DNA of 64,000 bases from Dryas octopetala (GCA_963921425.1 OY992834.1:12879271-12943270), one strand, 5' to 3'. Positions 47,029-60,667 are shown, counted from the first letter of the stretch. Notes: generated from the letters alone by a model not told the origin. Program-made: numbers and translations.

Positions 47029-47184
47029 TTAAATATTGTAGCTTAATTTTTGAATTTACATGCTAACAATTTAGTAACAATTTAGCTAGCTATTTCTAAT
47101 TTCTATGGATCAGATTGATTTAAATTTCGAATATGGGTTGTGTTGGACTGCTGGGCTTGCCCATGATATCGGGTTATAATAACA

Positions 47185-47384
47185 NNNNNNNNNNNNNNNN
47201 NNNNNNNNNNNNNNNNNNNNNNNNNNNNNNNNNNNNNNNNNNNNNNNNNNNNNNNNNNNNNNNNNNNNNNNNNNNNNNNNNNNNNNNNNNNNNNNNNNNN
47301 NNNNNNNNNNNNNNNNNNNNNNNNNNNNNNNNNNNNNNNNNNNNNNNNNNNNNNNNNNNNNNNNNNNNNNNNNNNNNNNNNNNN
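47185..47384. other. Assembly gap (200 N)
   Basis: Exactly 200 unknown bases. The true length is probably unknown, since 200 is a round placeholder. It lies upstream of NLR3. Confidence 0.99.
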
Positions 47385-48037
47385 TAATAACAATGGTGTT
47401 TTTTTTCTTTTTTTTACTAAATACAACTGAGAGTGACACTAATGTTGTCTCTCTCAAAAGAAAAAGTGACACATGTTGTCACTTATTTTTTTACTACCTC
47501 CAGAACTTGAAGTCTATGCAACTATGCAAGCACCATTAATTGGGTGATTTCAAGGACTGCGGTGATGGAATGCTATGGATGGGACTGCCCTGCCCCCCGT
47601 TTTGATGTGAGACTAGAGAGCCCCAATGCCATACGTTAAATGTGTGGTTCATCAGAAAAGCAAAAAAACAAAAATCAGGCCCTAATTGGTCAGTGTACGT
47701 TGTATCTTATCCCACGGACCCACTGTCAGAATTTTCTGCCGCTGCCAGCCATATGTTGCGTGCCCACTTGAGAGGTGGAATCAAAAAGTTTTGCAATAAT
47801 TCAAGCGCGGGTAGATGAACGTTGATGAAAGACCCCACAAGAAGTTATAACGAAACTTCCTCACGTAACTTCACTTTCTCGGTGTAGATATCAAATTAAT
47901 TAAAGAATATGTAAGGTGAACATCGATCAGTATATAAACAGAAGACGCTTTAATTCTACCTCCACTGCTGGTAACAACAATTCTATCAATCTCAAAAACT
48001 GAAGGAGAAAAAAGAAGCAGCTAGAACATCAGAGAAT
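47385..48037 (+). promoter_or_regulatory. NLR3 upstream region and leader
   Basis: A TATA-like 'tatataaac' lies at 47931-47939, about 100 bases before the ATG. Only the last 95 or so bases (leader 'ctacctccactgctggtaac' onward) match NLR1 and NLR4. Upstream of that the DNA is unrelated to theirs, so NLR3 has a different promoter. A GC-richer patch with 'ccccccgttttgatgtgag' lies near 47595. Confidence 0.5.
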
Positions 48038-51000
48038 ATGGCTGAGGCTGTTGTTGCAATTGTGGCTGAAGGGATCAAGCCTTTGGGAGAGTTCATCTTA
48101 CAGCAAGCCAAGTTCTTTAGTGGAGTCAGCGGTCAAGTTGAGCTTGCACAGATGGAGCTACAATTGGTGCTGAGCTTCCTGAAAGATGCAGATGCAAGGC
48201 AAGCAGACAGTGAAGTTGTACGCACTTGTGTTGCAAATATTAGAGATGCTGCTTATGATTTGGACGATGCCATTCAAACTTTTTACTTGAAAGTGACTTC
48301 CAAGAAGGGAGGAAGTGTGATGATTGTTCTGAAAAGGTTTGCTTGCATCCCGAGAGAAGCAATTTATCTCAGTAAGATTGGGTCTAAAATTGAGACCATT
48401 ACCACCAAACTGTCGAAGTTGAGGTCAAATTTGCAAAGTTATGACATAAGGGAAACAAGGGGGAGTGGAGGTGCCACTTCTTCTTTTGAGAGGCAACAAG
48501 AGCGAAGGCTAACTTATCCTCATGTTGTTGAACCCAATGTTGTTGGGTTAGAGGATGACGTAAAAATATTGTCTATGCAGTTGAGGAAAGAAGAAAAATG
48601 TCTCCAAGTGGTTTCTATTTGGGGAATGGGGGGTTCCGGAAAGACCACTCTTGCAAAACAAGTTTACCATCACGATGAAGTTAAGCGTCATTTTGATTGT
48701 TTTGCTTGGGTCTGTATATCTCAACAACATCAAGGAAAAGCTATTTTGGAAGAAATTCTTGTCAAACTAATTTCTGCTACCAAAGATCAAAGGGAAGAAA
48801 TTGCAAAAATGAAGAAGGATGAAATAGCAGAGAAGCTTTGTATAACCCTACGAGAAAAGAAATGTTTAGTGGTCCTTGATGACATTTGGACCCTTGATGC
48901 ATGGAACTCTTTAAAAGTTGGATTTCCACTCAATGGGGAATCAGAGAGTCGAATATTGCTCACCACTCGCAAAAATCAAGTAGCATCGCATGCAGAAAAA
49001 GTTTTCCTCTACCAACCTCGACCTCTAAATAGAGATGAAAGCTGGGAACTGTTTGAGAAGATAGCAAACATTGGAAGGGATTGTGCAGGTATTTTCTCAT
49101 CCAATTTTTAGACATCTTTACTTTTCTTATTCATCAAGTGATAGAAACTATATATCACATGCATTCCATTTTTAAGAAAAGAAAGAAATCTTTGGAATTT
49201 TACAGTTTTTGAGAACTCTGATAGTTCCTATGAATTCATCACATTCTCTCACTGTCTCACATAAACATATATACATCAAAAGTCAAAATAGGTGGTGGAC
49301 CTGCTATTCTCCACATATATATATATACACACACACTTCCACGAAGCTATATTAATTATTAGGGAAGACACAATATCGATGTATATATATATTAGAAGAC
49401 ACACGAAGCTATATATATATAACCTGCAATTCTCTTTCTGAATTCGTCTTGGAACCATTAGAAATCTCTATATTGTCGTGTATTTTTTTGCACTCCAAAA
49501 ACTCTACCTCAAACACTCATTTTTATTTTCTAATTACCCATATCCATATGGTTAACAAAACTTAGAAACTTGAGTTTTCGTACTTTCAAAATCATTCAAG
49601 CAATGGATATTGATGATAGACTGTCATATTTATGTTTTTATACTGTGAAAATGCTAATATGAGAAATGCAGTTGATTTTGGTTTTTTATTTTAATAGACT
49701 CCGAAATTTATACAAAGAAGAAAGAACTAGGAGAGAAGATGCTTCAAAATTGTGTAGGTTTGCCATTAGCCATTACGGTGCTCGCAGGAATTCTAGCTCT
49801 AAAGGAAACAATTGATGAGTGGGAGATGGTGCATAGGAATGCTAATGTATTTATAAGGAGAGGCACAGCTCTGGAACAAAGATACAAAGGTCAAGAGTAT
49901 GAAGGTGCATCATGGGTGTTGGCATTGAGTTATGATGACTTACCATATCTCTTAAAATTATGCTTTTTGTATTTAGGCCATTTTCCAGAGGATTTTGAGA
50001 TATCAGTGAAAAGGTTGACTCAATTGTGGATTGCAGAAGGTTTTATATCTATGACACCGCAAAAACATGGTTTAGAGGAAGTAATGGAAGATGTATCATA
50101 CAATTGCTTATGCGAGTTGGTGGAAAGGTGTATGGTTCAAGTTGGGAAATATGGTTGGACTAAGAGGATAAAAACATGTCGTCTTCATGACCTTATGCGA
50201 GACTTGTGCTTGTTAAAAGCGGAAGAGGAGAATTTTCTCCATATTGCCAATTTTTCTGCCACAGTAACCAAGGCAGCACCAATAATTGGTAAAGTCCGAA
50301 GGCTTGCCGTCAACTTGGACAAAGAAGTTTACAAATTAGTTCCCATGACAAGAGGTGGTCACGTGAGGTCTCTTTTATACTTTACTCCACCAGTGTCTCT
50401 CCCATACTGGAATAAACAATTAATGAGATCACTGTTCAAGGACTTCAAATTGCTTCGAGTTTTGAAGTTTGAAGGTATGCGGGGTATGCGGGGAAACATA
50501 TGGCTACCAAGTGAAATTGGGAGTCTAGTTCACTTACGATTTCTAAGTCTAAAGAATAGTTATGGTATAAAAGGGTTACCATCATCTGTAGGTAACTTGG
50601 TATGTATGCAAACTCTAGATTTACATTGTCGTTGTCGGGGATCGATGGTCATCCCCAATGTGATATGGAAGCTGGAACAATTGAGACATTTATATTTACC
50701 CAGATTTTACCGAGTCAAAGGTATATTTAAAGTAGTATTGCGATTGGGTACTCTCGGCAATTTGCAGACGTTAGTAAATGTTAAGAGCTCCAATTGGGAT
50801 TTGAAAGATGTTGCTGGACTAAGCAATCTTAGAAAATTGGACATGAAAGTGGCAGCAGACACACCCTTGGAAGAGTTGGAGGAAGTCTTGGAATCTGCGA
50901 GCATCACATTTAGGAGTCTTCGGTCTCTATCTGTGGAGTCTAGAAATGCAGAGGTATTACAAAGGATGGTATTAAGCTGTCCTCATATATACAAGCTGAA

Positions 51001-51475
51001 ACTGGACGGGCCAATCAAGGAGATACCGGAAGACCTCCAGCGTTATCCAAACCTGACCAAGATACAGCTGTTTGAAACTGATCTCAAGGAAGAGCAGATA
51101 AAAATACTGGAGAAGCTGCCACACTTAAGAATGCTTGACCTTAGGATTAATGAAAGTATCCATTCATTGGTTTGCTCCCAAGGAGGCTTTCCTCATCTTG
51201 AATTTCTTTCTCTTGATTCTTTATATGAATTAAAGGAGTGGAGGGTGGAGAAAGGAGCCATGCTTAGTCTCTGCAGATTGCACATTGAATATTGTACAGA
51301 ACTGAGGGAAGTTCCAGATGGGCTTCAGTATGTTACGACCCTCAAGGAATTAAGCATCGAAGACATGCCTCTTACATTCTGCAGTAGGCTTGGGGAAGGA
51401 GGAGAGGATTTCTACAAAATCAAACACGTGCCTTCTCTAATTACATCCCATGGATTGAGAATATGCGGGCTATAA
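48038..51475 (+). CDS. NLR3: CC-NBS-LRR disease-resistance protein (RPP13/RPP8-like), 942 aa in two exons
   Basis: Exon 1 is 48038-49088 (350 codons plus one base) and exon 2 is 49698-51475; the phase-1 junction again gives Asp. It has the same layout as NLR1: Rx-type coiled coil with 'AAYDLDDAI', P-loop 'GMGGSGKTT', kinase-2 'CLVVLDDIW', 'SRILLTTR', 'GLPLA', 'CFLYLGHFPED', 'LHD' in the MHD position followed by 'LMRDLCLLKAEEENF', and LRRs to the C-terminus. No stop or frame break is seen. The 609-bp intron shows the unexpanded form of the NLR1 intron. The coiled coil is almost identical to NLR4, while the segment after the P-loop ('YHHDEVKRHF', 'QQHQGKAIL') differs from both NLR1 and NLR4. 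Likely functional; specificity unknown. Confidence 0.92.
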
Positions 51476-51712
51476 TAGTCTTTATAGATTGGAATGAGAA
51501 ATATTTTAATTTCTATTTCTTTTTTTCTCTTTTTCATGAGAAAAATGAACTAATTGAATTGATTTTTACTCTTTTCTAATTGAGTTTTTTTTTGGTCAAC
51601 ATAATATAGAATTTTTTTATATCTTAATTCTAAAGTAGAATTATTTTTTTATATTTTATTTTATCTCATTTCATTTTGTTTTTTTATATATTTATTAGTT
51701 GCAAGCAAAGCA

Positions 51713-53060
51713 AGACACGAGGCTCAACACTGCTTTCCCCCTTCCTCACATGTGGAGGCAGCTCTGCTTCTAAAGTTTCCTTTCTGGTACGAACAATCAC
51801 AAAATTTTTTAGATTTTAGATTCTTCCATTTCTCAGCTGCCAAACAGAAACTTTGGTCTCTTTTGTTCAGCTCAAGACTGGAAATGAAAATTGTGCGTTT
51901 TTTGTATTTTAAAAATGGTTGTAAAATGACCCTATTTGATTGGAAATGAAAATTGTGAATATTAATGACCGTGGAACTGAAATTTGGTGCACTAATTGGG
52001 GTTAGTCTTTTATTATTTTCGTATTTGTAGGTTTGTTTAGGTTGGATTTTAGCTTTTTAAACAAAATGTAGAATACAATCTCGTTACCATTTGTAAAAAA
52101 ATGAATTTTTCCTTTTCAAGGTTCCCCTAGGCAAAAAAAAAAATAAATAAATAAATATTAAATTGAGAGTGTTTTCATTTGGTCTATTCTATTAGCTATA
52201 ATCATGAAATGGATTTCCATTAAACTCTGTGCATTGAGGTATCAAGAGGGCTAGCCTTGATGAATTCAGAGTTCCATCTTAAAATGAAGTAGAAATTGAA
52301 ATAACAAGAACCCTTAGCATTGTGATGGTCATTCCTTTTATGAGTTTTTTGTTTTGCATATCATATTCTCGAACACTTAGTTGTATGATGTGTTGGCATT
52401 TACTTTTGTTACTGTGGAGTGTGGGATGTTCCCTTCTCCTTTTTTCGTTTCTTTTCCTTTTTGTTGTTGTTTATTGGAGGCCCATTGGGTCCATAGGCCA
52501 CACTGCATCTCTAAGGCCCCCATCCCCACATTGCCAACTATTCTATCTTGCATCTTCTGAGTTCAAATTCATCTTTCTAGTAATACTTATACAACAATGC
52601 TCTTGTTAATTTTCTTTAGAACTGTTAGAATGAGGTAATTATATTAGTATTGGCTTGATATCATATTTTACCTGTAGATGGGAGATCATCCTGATGAATC
52701 TTGGACAGGTTCCCAAGTAAACATGGCTGCAGATGCAAAGGTTGATTTGTCCAGAGGAGATCCTGTTTGGGATTCTGTTGTGGGGATGTGGACCCCCATA
52801 CTTTTGATTCTGGTTTTGTTTCTATGGTTTCTGATTCTCTGGTTTATTTGCAGATGCTAGGAGAGATTTTAGTAAGGGGGGTCACACTGTCAAGTCCAGG
52901 ATTTGCTGTGTCTAGTATGGAAGTTTGTTTGGAATGCTTTCTCGAGACTCAGTTTTGGAAGGCATAGTGATTCCCCAACTATGGTTTTCACAACTAGTCG
53001 TTCTGATGTCTGAAATGTGCAGTATACGTGCAACTATTTTGCGAGTAATCATGCTTAGTG
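51713..53060 (+). pseudogene. RING-gene relic C
   Basis: A leader-like 'cttcctcacatgtgg' (51737) is followed by the first-intron series. The exon island 'MGDHPDESWTGSQVNMAADA' is at 52678. A fused stretch reads 'GMLSRDSVLEGIVIPQLWFS', then 'LMSEMCSIRATILRVIMLSE' (about 52930-53065). Compared with relic D, the block between the FTTSR-type and SEMSS-type strings is deleted. No RING domain is present. Same tentative identity as relic A. Confidence 0.5.
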
Positions 53061-53147
53061 AGGCACTAAATGAGGTGAATTTGTCGAGAACTGACCGCAG
53101 TTCCAGATGGAAAAGGAGAGTTGGGTTCGAGCACATTTGTCACATGG

Positions 53148-56090
53148 TGTCACAGCTCAACACCGCTTTCTTCCTTCCTCACATGTGTCAGCGGCTTTGC
53201 TTCTAAAGCTTCCTTTCAGGTACTAAGAATCAGGAAATTTTGGTTCTCATATAATTTCAATGGGCTGGGTGAAGCTTATATATGTAGACTGCTAATATAA
53301 TTCATTTCCGATACTGGGTCTTGTATTCTATTTTCTGGGTCGTTAAGAATTCATCTCATTTAAGTCAAAAAGGGATACACTCAGGTGAGAGAGACGATTT
53401 TAGTTTCTTGCATTTTCTCACCTGCCAAACAGAAACTTTGGTCTATTTTCTTTAGCTCAACTTCATTTTTTGGGATTTTTGTAAACTAAGGAAAGAAAAT
53501 AATTGATATTAAATTTAGAGTGTTTTACATGCTTTTACTCTGCTTCATTAACCCTATTTGACCATAAAAATTCATGAACCTTCCAGAAAATCCCTTACAA
53601 CCTCAGTTTATGCACCAAATCATCAGAAAAGCACAGATGAAAATCATGAAATAGTTTAAGCTGTTAAACTTGAACATCTTGGATGAAAGTGAGATTTCAA
53701 TAGTGGCCCCCTCATTCAACAATCTGGATTCTAGTAACAAGTGCCAAAAGATAAAGGTACACGAGATCCCCTTGTTTAAAGCATTTGATTCTAGTAAAGT
53801 ATCCATTTTAACCCCGTCTAAAGGACGTGGATTTAGTCATGCACTTGTTTACCGAAAGTGTGATTTTTTAATACCAATTGCTTCTAAAATCTGCTATACA
53901 AACTTCATAAACAATAAAATCAATTCCCCAAACATTGACGTAGTTTGCTTCTTTGATTTTGAATGATGCATGGCGTCGGATGTTGCTTATTTACAAAATA
54001 AAGCTAGGGATTTATATACATCATATATACATATTTAATTAGTTTGTTCTTATCAGATTAGCTATTACTCTAGTAGTTCATTTGGTCTATTCTATTAGCT
54101 ACTATTTGAGTTGACTTTTATGTATTAGGATGCTAGAGCTGTATCATTAAATGGATTTCCACTATATTCTCTGTGCATTGAGGTATCAACAGAGCTAGCC
54201 TTGATTATATAGGTTATTGCATGATTCGAGCTGGACATTCATTAAACACCTTGATTCTTCCCAGATGATTTGTGATGAATAATTGTAAATCTAATGATTT
54301 TAATAGAATGATACGAAAGCTCACATGAAAACAAAAGAATTATAAACAACAATGCTGTTATGATAGCGTTTGATCTATGCGTATGACAATATGTCCATAT
54401 CTTAGATTGTGTTTTCCTCCTATTTGTGTTTAACTGGGCCAAAAACTTAAATTGTCATCTGTATGATCAATTTGAGTTTCAGATATTGTCTGTTATATTC
54501 ATGATCATTTTGTGTAATACCTGATCCAAATAAACTGAGAGTGAATGAAATTAAAGTAGATTGCAACTGGCTGGTTCCTTACCAAGATTACCAACTAAGT
54601 TATCATGCATCTTCTGAGATGATTCGTTCATATTCATCTTTGTAGTAATACAACACTGCCATTGTTAATTTTCTTTAGAACTGGTAGCATGAGATAATTA
54701 GGATTTCAGTATTGACTTGATATCATTTTTTACTTGCAGACGGGAAGATCATCCTGATGAATCTCGTTCAAGTTCTCAAGCAAATATGGCTGCAGATGCA
54801 ACAGTTCACATCATTAATACTTCTTTGGAGGCTGATGACTCAATGAACAAAGTTCTGTCTTTGATTTGTCCAGAGGATTCACCTTCAAGCAGTGGGGCTC
54901 AGAGTCCTTGAAACTCATGCTCAGTGGGGCATTCTGTTGGGGATATGGACCCCCATACTCTAGTCAGGTCCAGGATTTTTTGTTTGATAGGGAACAAGAT
55001 GAAAGAGGTCGATTTCTATTTCACGTTGATGTGGTGAGTATCCCTTCCAACATGTTGTCTACTAGCATTGCTGAATTAATTAAGTATGGCACAAGTGAAG
55101 ATAGTGGAAATGTGTTTTGGAATGGTTTCTCTTGACGCAATTTTGGAAGGCATAGTGATTCAGCTATGGTTTTCACAACTAGTTGTGCTGATGGCTTGGG
55201 ATCCCATGACAGATGGCGCATTGATTTTAATGTCAATCTCAATTATGGAGTTGATCATGATTCTGGAAACTCTCACAGTCTCACTCTAGAAATAGTTGCT
55301 GAAGTGGACGCCATTGGCAATGCAAGATATGTGGTAATATCTACTATCCCAACCACTTTTGTCTTCTAAAGCATCTTCTTGAAAAATATGTGCTGGTAGT
55401 TCTCTAGTAATGGCATGAAAATCTAAATTTCAGATGCCCTGAAAATTCTGCTTTTAGATAAACATTGCCTTCGTCATGATGGTGTAGTTCTAGATTCTGA
55501 AAATCCAAATTTCATTGTGCTGGGTATTATATATTCTCATTAATGAAATGAATTAAAACCTGCATTATATACCTTCCTTAGATATCCAATTATAAAGATT
55601 GAGTGAGATTCAGTTTTAAAATGCTTTACAAATGTAAGATACTTTTTGTGCTGAGGATTGCTTGTGACTTGTGAGCATACAGTTCTTTGCAAATAATTTG
55701 TGCCTGTGGAACTAGTAACCATTTCTCCTATTGTCATCTTCTTATTCTGGATTATTCATTATGTTGACTTATCTTCTAACATCTCTTCTGAAGCACTACG
55801 GGTGATGCAATTAATGACAGCATTTATGTTTTTGAATTGTCGTCTATTTCTTGTTCTGTGTGTGGTATACTTTGCAGATTTTACAATTTACACCTGTGGT
55901 ATGCCTCGTCGTAATTCCAAATTTTAATTTTACAGCTTTCATAAAGGCTACATGGTGGGTGGTGTTGACGAGAGTCTCTCTCGACAAGTGAGTTCCTGAG
56001 ATGTCTTCCTGTGCATCTGGGCTCCATGCTGATGGTACATGCTCCTGTGAATCATTCTTGATGGCTGAAATGTCCAGTATTCATGCTCCT
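53148..56090 (+). pseudogene. RING-gene relic D, the fullest copy
   Basis: The leader repeat 'cttcctcacatgtgtcag' (53177) and first-intron series (54000-54570) lead to exon islands: 'DHPDESRSSSQANMAADA' (54750), 'ADDSMNKVLSLICPEDSPSS' (54835), 'LFDREQDERGRFLFHVDVVS' then 'IPSNMLSTSIAEL' (about 54980-55080), 'SDSAMVFTTSCADGLGSHDR', 'NLNYGVDHDSGNS' (55160-55280), and 'SCASGLHADGTCSCESFLMA' (about 56007). A stop and frame changes separate the islands, and no RING follows. From memory the string set matches plant RING E3 ligases of the At5g10650/JUL1 kind. The identity is inferred. Confidence 0.55.
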
Positions 56091-56430
56091 GCGTATGTAT
56101 GACAATATGTCCATCATATCTTAGATTGTGTTTTCCTCCTATTTTTGTATAACTGGGCCAAAAACTTAAATTGTCATTTGTGTGGTCAATTTAAGTTTCA
56201 GATTTGTCTGTTATGTTCAATTTGTGCAATACCTGATCCAAATAAACTGATAATGAATGAAATTAAAATTAGATTGAAACTGGTTGGTAGAAGCTTCTGC
56301 CAGCTCTGGCTGTTGACATGTGTGTTGTCTAGCAGCCTTTTCTTAATGCTAATTATGTTTGAGCATGAATATTCAGAATTCCCTCTTAAAATGATGTAGA
56401 CAAATTGAATTAATGAGAACCTTTAGTATT
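56091..56430 (+). pseudogene. RING-gene relic E (first-intron part)
   Basis: 'tccatcatatcttagattgt', 'aactgggccaaaaacttaaa' and 'agcttctgccagctctggct' repeat the first-intron series again directly after relic D. This shows a further partial tandem copy. Confidence 0.45.
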
Positions 56431-57504
56431 CCATCTTAAAACTTTTTACTGATTAATTCCTCATACTTATAATATATTCCTAGCTAGTGTATGCATGTAT
56501 CTTGATTAATTAGGGACAAACATTACAAGTGACTTCAACAACTAAAATTTTTACGTTTTTTAGAAAAATTTTCCCTATAAAATTGATTGTTACTTTAGTG
56601 TGAGCTCGATCAGATTCCATAATGATCAAGGTTTCAGTCTATCTACTCAACTCAAACCTCACCAATGGAACTAACCGTCTAGGCCACAGATAGATGGCTC
56701 ATAATCATCTAGACCATTGTAGCATAGCTGATTACTTAATAAGAACAATTTAGATTCTATCCTGCCAACACCTCATACAGCTGCTTAAGTTAAGCAACTT
56801 TTACAAGCTGCTCTCCTTCAGACATTTCATCTGCTTTTCTGAATGCAGAAAGAAATCACATTTGCCATTTAACCAATAATGTGAGAATTTTCTAACATTA
56901 CTCCAACTCAACTCACTATTTTATCAATGAAGTCTCTGTCTTTCATTATGTTCATGGCTCGTACAATAAATGATAGTAAAATTTCTTCATATCAACAGAT
57001 ACGAATAATACGAACGTGATCGCCAGTAACTATCTTTACGAACATCATAATGCCTCAACAAGTAGACAAAATAAACAAATGGTTGAAGCACAACAACACA
57101 GAAAAAACAAGCGCCGGCCACCCGTCAAGTCCCTCCTTTCTTCTAAATACGACAGCGAAATCAACGACACCCCATTTGTGGGTCAATGAGATTGGCAAAA
57201 ATGGATTGGAAGATTAAAGAGAAATTTAATTCAATAACCCACTTTTCCTCCCACATTATTTTTATAGCCCAACTTTTCAAATGGGAGATAGAAAGAGTGT
57301 TTTTACATTTTTTTCAAAATTAATTGTGGGTGTAAAAATAAGGTAGGATGGACAAATAAGACAAATGAGTGAAAATATAAGCACTCATAAGTTTTAGGTG
57401 ATTAAATTAGACAACTAAAGTCTCATATGATCGATAATGGCCAAAATTAAAAAAAGTCCCATATGATAAAGTGAGATTTCAAAAAGTTTGGAGGACAAAA
57501 TAAT
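56431..57504. other. Intergenic, no gene recognised
   Basis: AT-rich. I see no open frame with family features and no paired repeat ends. Confidence 0.5.
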
Positions 57505-57915
57505 AATTAAGTCTAACTTTTAATATGATGATCATGTGACATTTCATTCAATTAACTTTAGGTAAGACCAAATTGCAATCTTAATAAATTACAGGGTTGT
57601 GAATCATGTGATTGTTAAATTAGGAGGAGGAGGAGGACTTAAGTGAATACTAACTATAGGGACACACAAAAAAAAAAAAAAAAATCCCCCAAAGAATATT
57701 AATATAAGAATGCAGATAGGGTCTAGTTTCAAAGATTGGATCATCTCCCACATAAAAAATTTTAAAAACAATGAAGAAAGTAAAATACAAGAAAAGAAGC
57801 TAGCGTTCAACAAATATAGAGAAAGACTCAAAGTTAATTGGGAAATAATAAATTTTAATAAAATAATAAAAATGCATTGATATAGGGGGCTTCGTTTCTT
57901 AAGTTTGACTTGGCT
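57505..57915 (+). repeat. About 400-bp unit, direct copy 1
   Basis: The unit from 'atgatgatcatgtgac' through 'gtctagtttcaaagattgga' to 'cttaagtttgacttggc' is found here, again in the same direction at 59700-60085, and reversed at 60222-60615. Confidence 0.8.
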
Positions 57916-58290
57916 CTTATGGTTGAATGTACGTGATGAGGTCTAGTGTTCCAAAGATTCCATCTCCAAATTCCAACTCACAATAGGAATTTTTTTTTTA
58001 AAATGTAGATGAAAATATAAAGAAAGACTCATGAAAGATGAAAAGATAATAAAATACTGATAAATTTAGAGTTCATAGTAGAATACAAACGAAGACTCAG
58101 ATGTGGAAAAAAAAAAAAAAACAAATTGTTGAGGGTGTGTATTTTCATTACTTAGGGATATATTGAGCAAATTTGGTGGTTCAATACTTCTATTGGGCCA
58201 TATCACATGAGTTGATGGGAGCTGCAGCCTGCAGCCTTGCTACTGAATTTCCATCAAGAGGGTATCGAGTTTGCTATTGATAAGGGTATT
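57885..58290 (+). repeat. Right copy of the 566-990 segment
   Basis: It matches 566-990 up to the RNase H-like 'FHQEGIEFAIDKG' string, then diverges into a purine-rich block (58370-58480). It marks the NLR4-side copy of the segmental duplication. Confidence 0.75.
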
Positions 58291-58608
58291 GAGTTTTCCA
58301 TATCATATGAGTTTGATACTGAACCGCCGGCAACCTTGCCAACAGCGGGGGTGGCTGAGGGTGTGGTCGGGGTGAGGACAGAGAGGGACAGAAGAAAGAG
58401 AGAAATGGAGAGAGGAGAGAGACCAAAGGGAGAAAGGAACAGAGGAGAGAGAGGAAGGAGAGAGAATAGGAGGCGCGGGCATAGGGCGGCGCCGGTGATG
58501 GTGGGGTCGGGGTGGGTGTGGACCTAGAGGTGGTGATGGATGGTTTGAGGTGTGTAATGAGGGTATTATGGTCATTTGGGTTAGAGGTTAGAATTGTAAT
58601 TTAATAAA

Positions 58609-59619
58609 GAGAAATTTGCACAGATACCATCCAGATTATAGAAGGTGTGTGCATTTACCACCCAAACAAAAAAATTTTACAAATTGCCACCCAGACTTTG
58701 TGTCGTGTAGTAATGTGGCACCTCCGTCACATTCCGTCCATTATTATGTTAAATGTTAAGGGTGTTTTTCGTAAAATCATATATAAGGGCTTTAGAAAAA
58801 AAAAATCTCATAAAAATATTTATTTAAAACTAAAATTTTGAAAAATAAAAATAATTAATTAAACCTAACCTTCCCCTTCCCCTTCCTCACCCAGTCCATA
58901 ACCCAAAAGAGCATAGGAGGAATTGCTTCCATTTTGGTCTGTCAAAAGCCGGCGTCGGCGTCACCTCCCAAAAGCTGACAGATTTGCCTTGTATATCCTC
59001 TCATCCACTCTCTCCCTTCTCGATCTTTTTCCGTCTTTATTCTTCTTCTTTTTCTTCTCTCTCTCTCTCACGACATTATACCACCCAGCCCTACCCCTGC
59101 CGCCCTTCCTCCTCTTTCAATTGCTCCCGATATGACGCCGTCTTCTCCGCATTGAATCAGATTTGCAATGAGGAAGAGAGAGAGAGAAGATGGGAGAGTG
59201 GTGGGGGGAGGGTTGAAGATCGGCCGACACCGAAAAATGGTTGGGGTTGGGACTGGTTGCAATCATGTTGGGGGAGGAGGGGTTATTATTATTATTTTTT
59301 TTGGACTGAGGGGTGGGGCTACATTAGGTGTGTTCTTTAATTTTTAATTTTTTAAATTTGATTAAACTTTAAAACTAATATATTTGTTAAAGAAAAATGA
59401 GTGAGAAAAAACTTTAATTTTTAAAATTTTTATTTAAGGGTAAAATAGGAAGTTTGGTGAAAAAATATGATGATTTAATAAAAAATGTCACCTAGGTGCC
59501 ACATTGCTACACGGTATAAATTAAGTTTGGGTGGCAATTAGTAAAAATTTGTTGTTAGGGTGGTAAATGCACGCACCCCTTATAGTCTGAGTGATATTTG
59601 TGTAAATTTTTTATTTCTC
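58609..59619 (+). mobile_element. Mutator-like non-autonomous element (left palindrome arm)
   Basis: It is 1011 bp, bounded by the 9-bp direct repeat TTTAATAAA (58600-58608 and 59620-59628). The long imperfect terminal inverted repeats (about 150 bp) start GAGAAAT, with shared 'gtgtgcatttaccaccc' and 'atgtggcacct' strings. A 9-bp duplication and long TIRs indicate a MULE. The interior (58900-59310) is GC-richer, with 'ctctctctctctcacgac' and 'gatcggccgacaccg'. It may be captured 5' gene DNA, but no protein family was recognised and no transposase is present. Confidence 0.8.
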
Positions 59620-59699
59620 TTTAATAAATGAGGAGGAAGGTGTGCAATAAGAGAAAAATGGGTGTGCAAATAGCCGCACTCTAATAATTAAGTCTTTTT

Positions 59700-60085
59700 T
59701 ATATGATGATCATGTAACATTTTAGTTAATTAACTTTACGTAAGACCAAATTGCAATCTTAATAAATTACAAGGTTGTGAATCATGTGATTGTCAAATTA
59801 GGAGGAGCAGGACTTAAGTGAATACTAACTATAGGGATAAAAAAAAATATCGCCCAAAGAATATTAATATAAGAATGAAGATAGGGTCTAGTTTCAAAGA
59901 TTGGATCATCTCCCACATAAAAAAATTAAAAAACAATGAAGGAAGTAATATACAAGAAAAGAAGCGTTCAACAAATATAGAGAAAGACTCAAAGTTAATT
60001 GGGAAATAATAAATTTTAATAAAATAATGAAAATGCATTGATATAGGGGCCTTCATTTCTTAAGTTTGACTTGGCTCTTATGGGC
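59700..60085 (+). repeat. About 400-bp unit, direct copy 2
   Basis: Same unit as 57505-57915, here inside the left palindrome arm immediately after the Mutator-like element. Confidence 0.8.
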
Positions 60086-60221
60086 CATATCAACCATATT
60101 TCCTAATTAATTTTAATAAAATAATGAAAATGCATTGATATAGGAGTTTTCATTTCTTAAGTTTGACTTGGTTCTTATGGGATCTTAAGTTTGACTTGGC
60201 TCTTATGGGATATGGTAGATA

Positions 60222-60615
60222 TCTCATAAGAGCCAAGTCAAACTTATGAAATGAAGGCCCCTATATCAATGCATTTTCATTATTTTATTAAACTTTATTA
60301 TTTCCCAATTAACTTTGAGTCTTTCTCTATATTTGTTGAAGGCTTCTTTTTTTGTATATCACTTTCTTCACTGTTTTTTAAATTTTTATGTGGGAGATGA
60401 TCCAATCTTTAAAACTGGACCCTATCTGCATTCTTATATTAATATTCTTTGGGCGATATGTTTTTTTTATCCCTATAGTTAGTATTCACTTAAAGTCCTC
60501 CTCCTCCTAATTTGACAATCACATGATTCACAACCTTGTAATTTATTAAGATTGCAGTTTGGTCTTACGAAAAGTTAATTGACTAAAATGTTACATGATC
60601 ATCATATAAAAAAGA
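60222..60615 (-). repeat. About 400-bp unit, inverted copy 3
   Basis: Reverse complement of 59700-60085, forming the inner part of the right palindrome arm. Confidence 0.8.
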
Positions 60616-60667
60616 CTTAATTATTAGAGTGCGGCTATTTGCACACTCTTCCCCCTCATTTATTAAA

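Noticed and set aside
47103-47472. Open frames running through the N gap
   Set aside because: They are open only because N translates as unknown; there is no evidence of coding.
58237-58575. Charged Arg/Glu-rich frame following the RNase H-like string
   Set aside because: Only the first 13 or so residues match a family; the rest is a purine-rich repeat.
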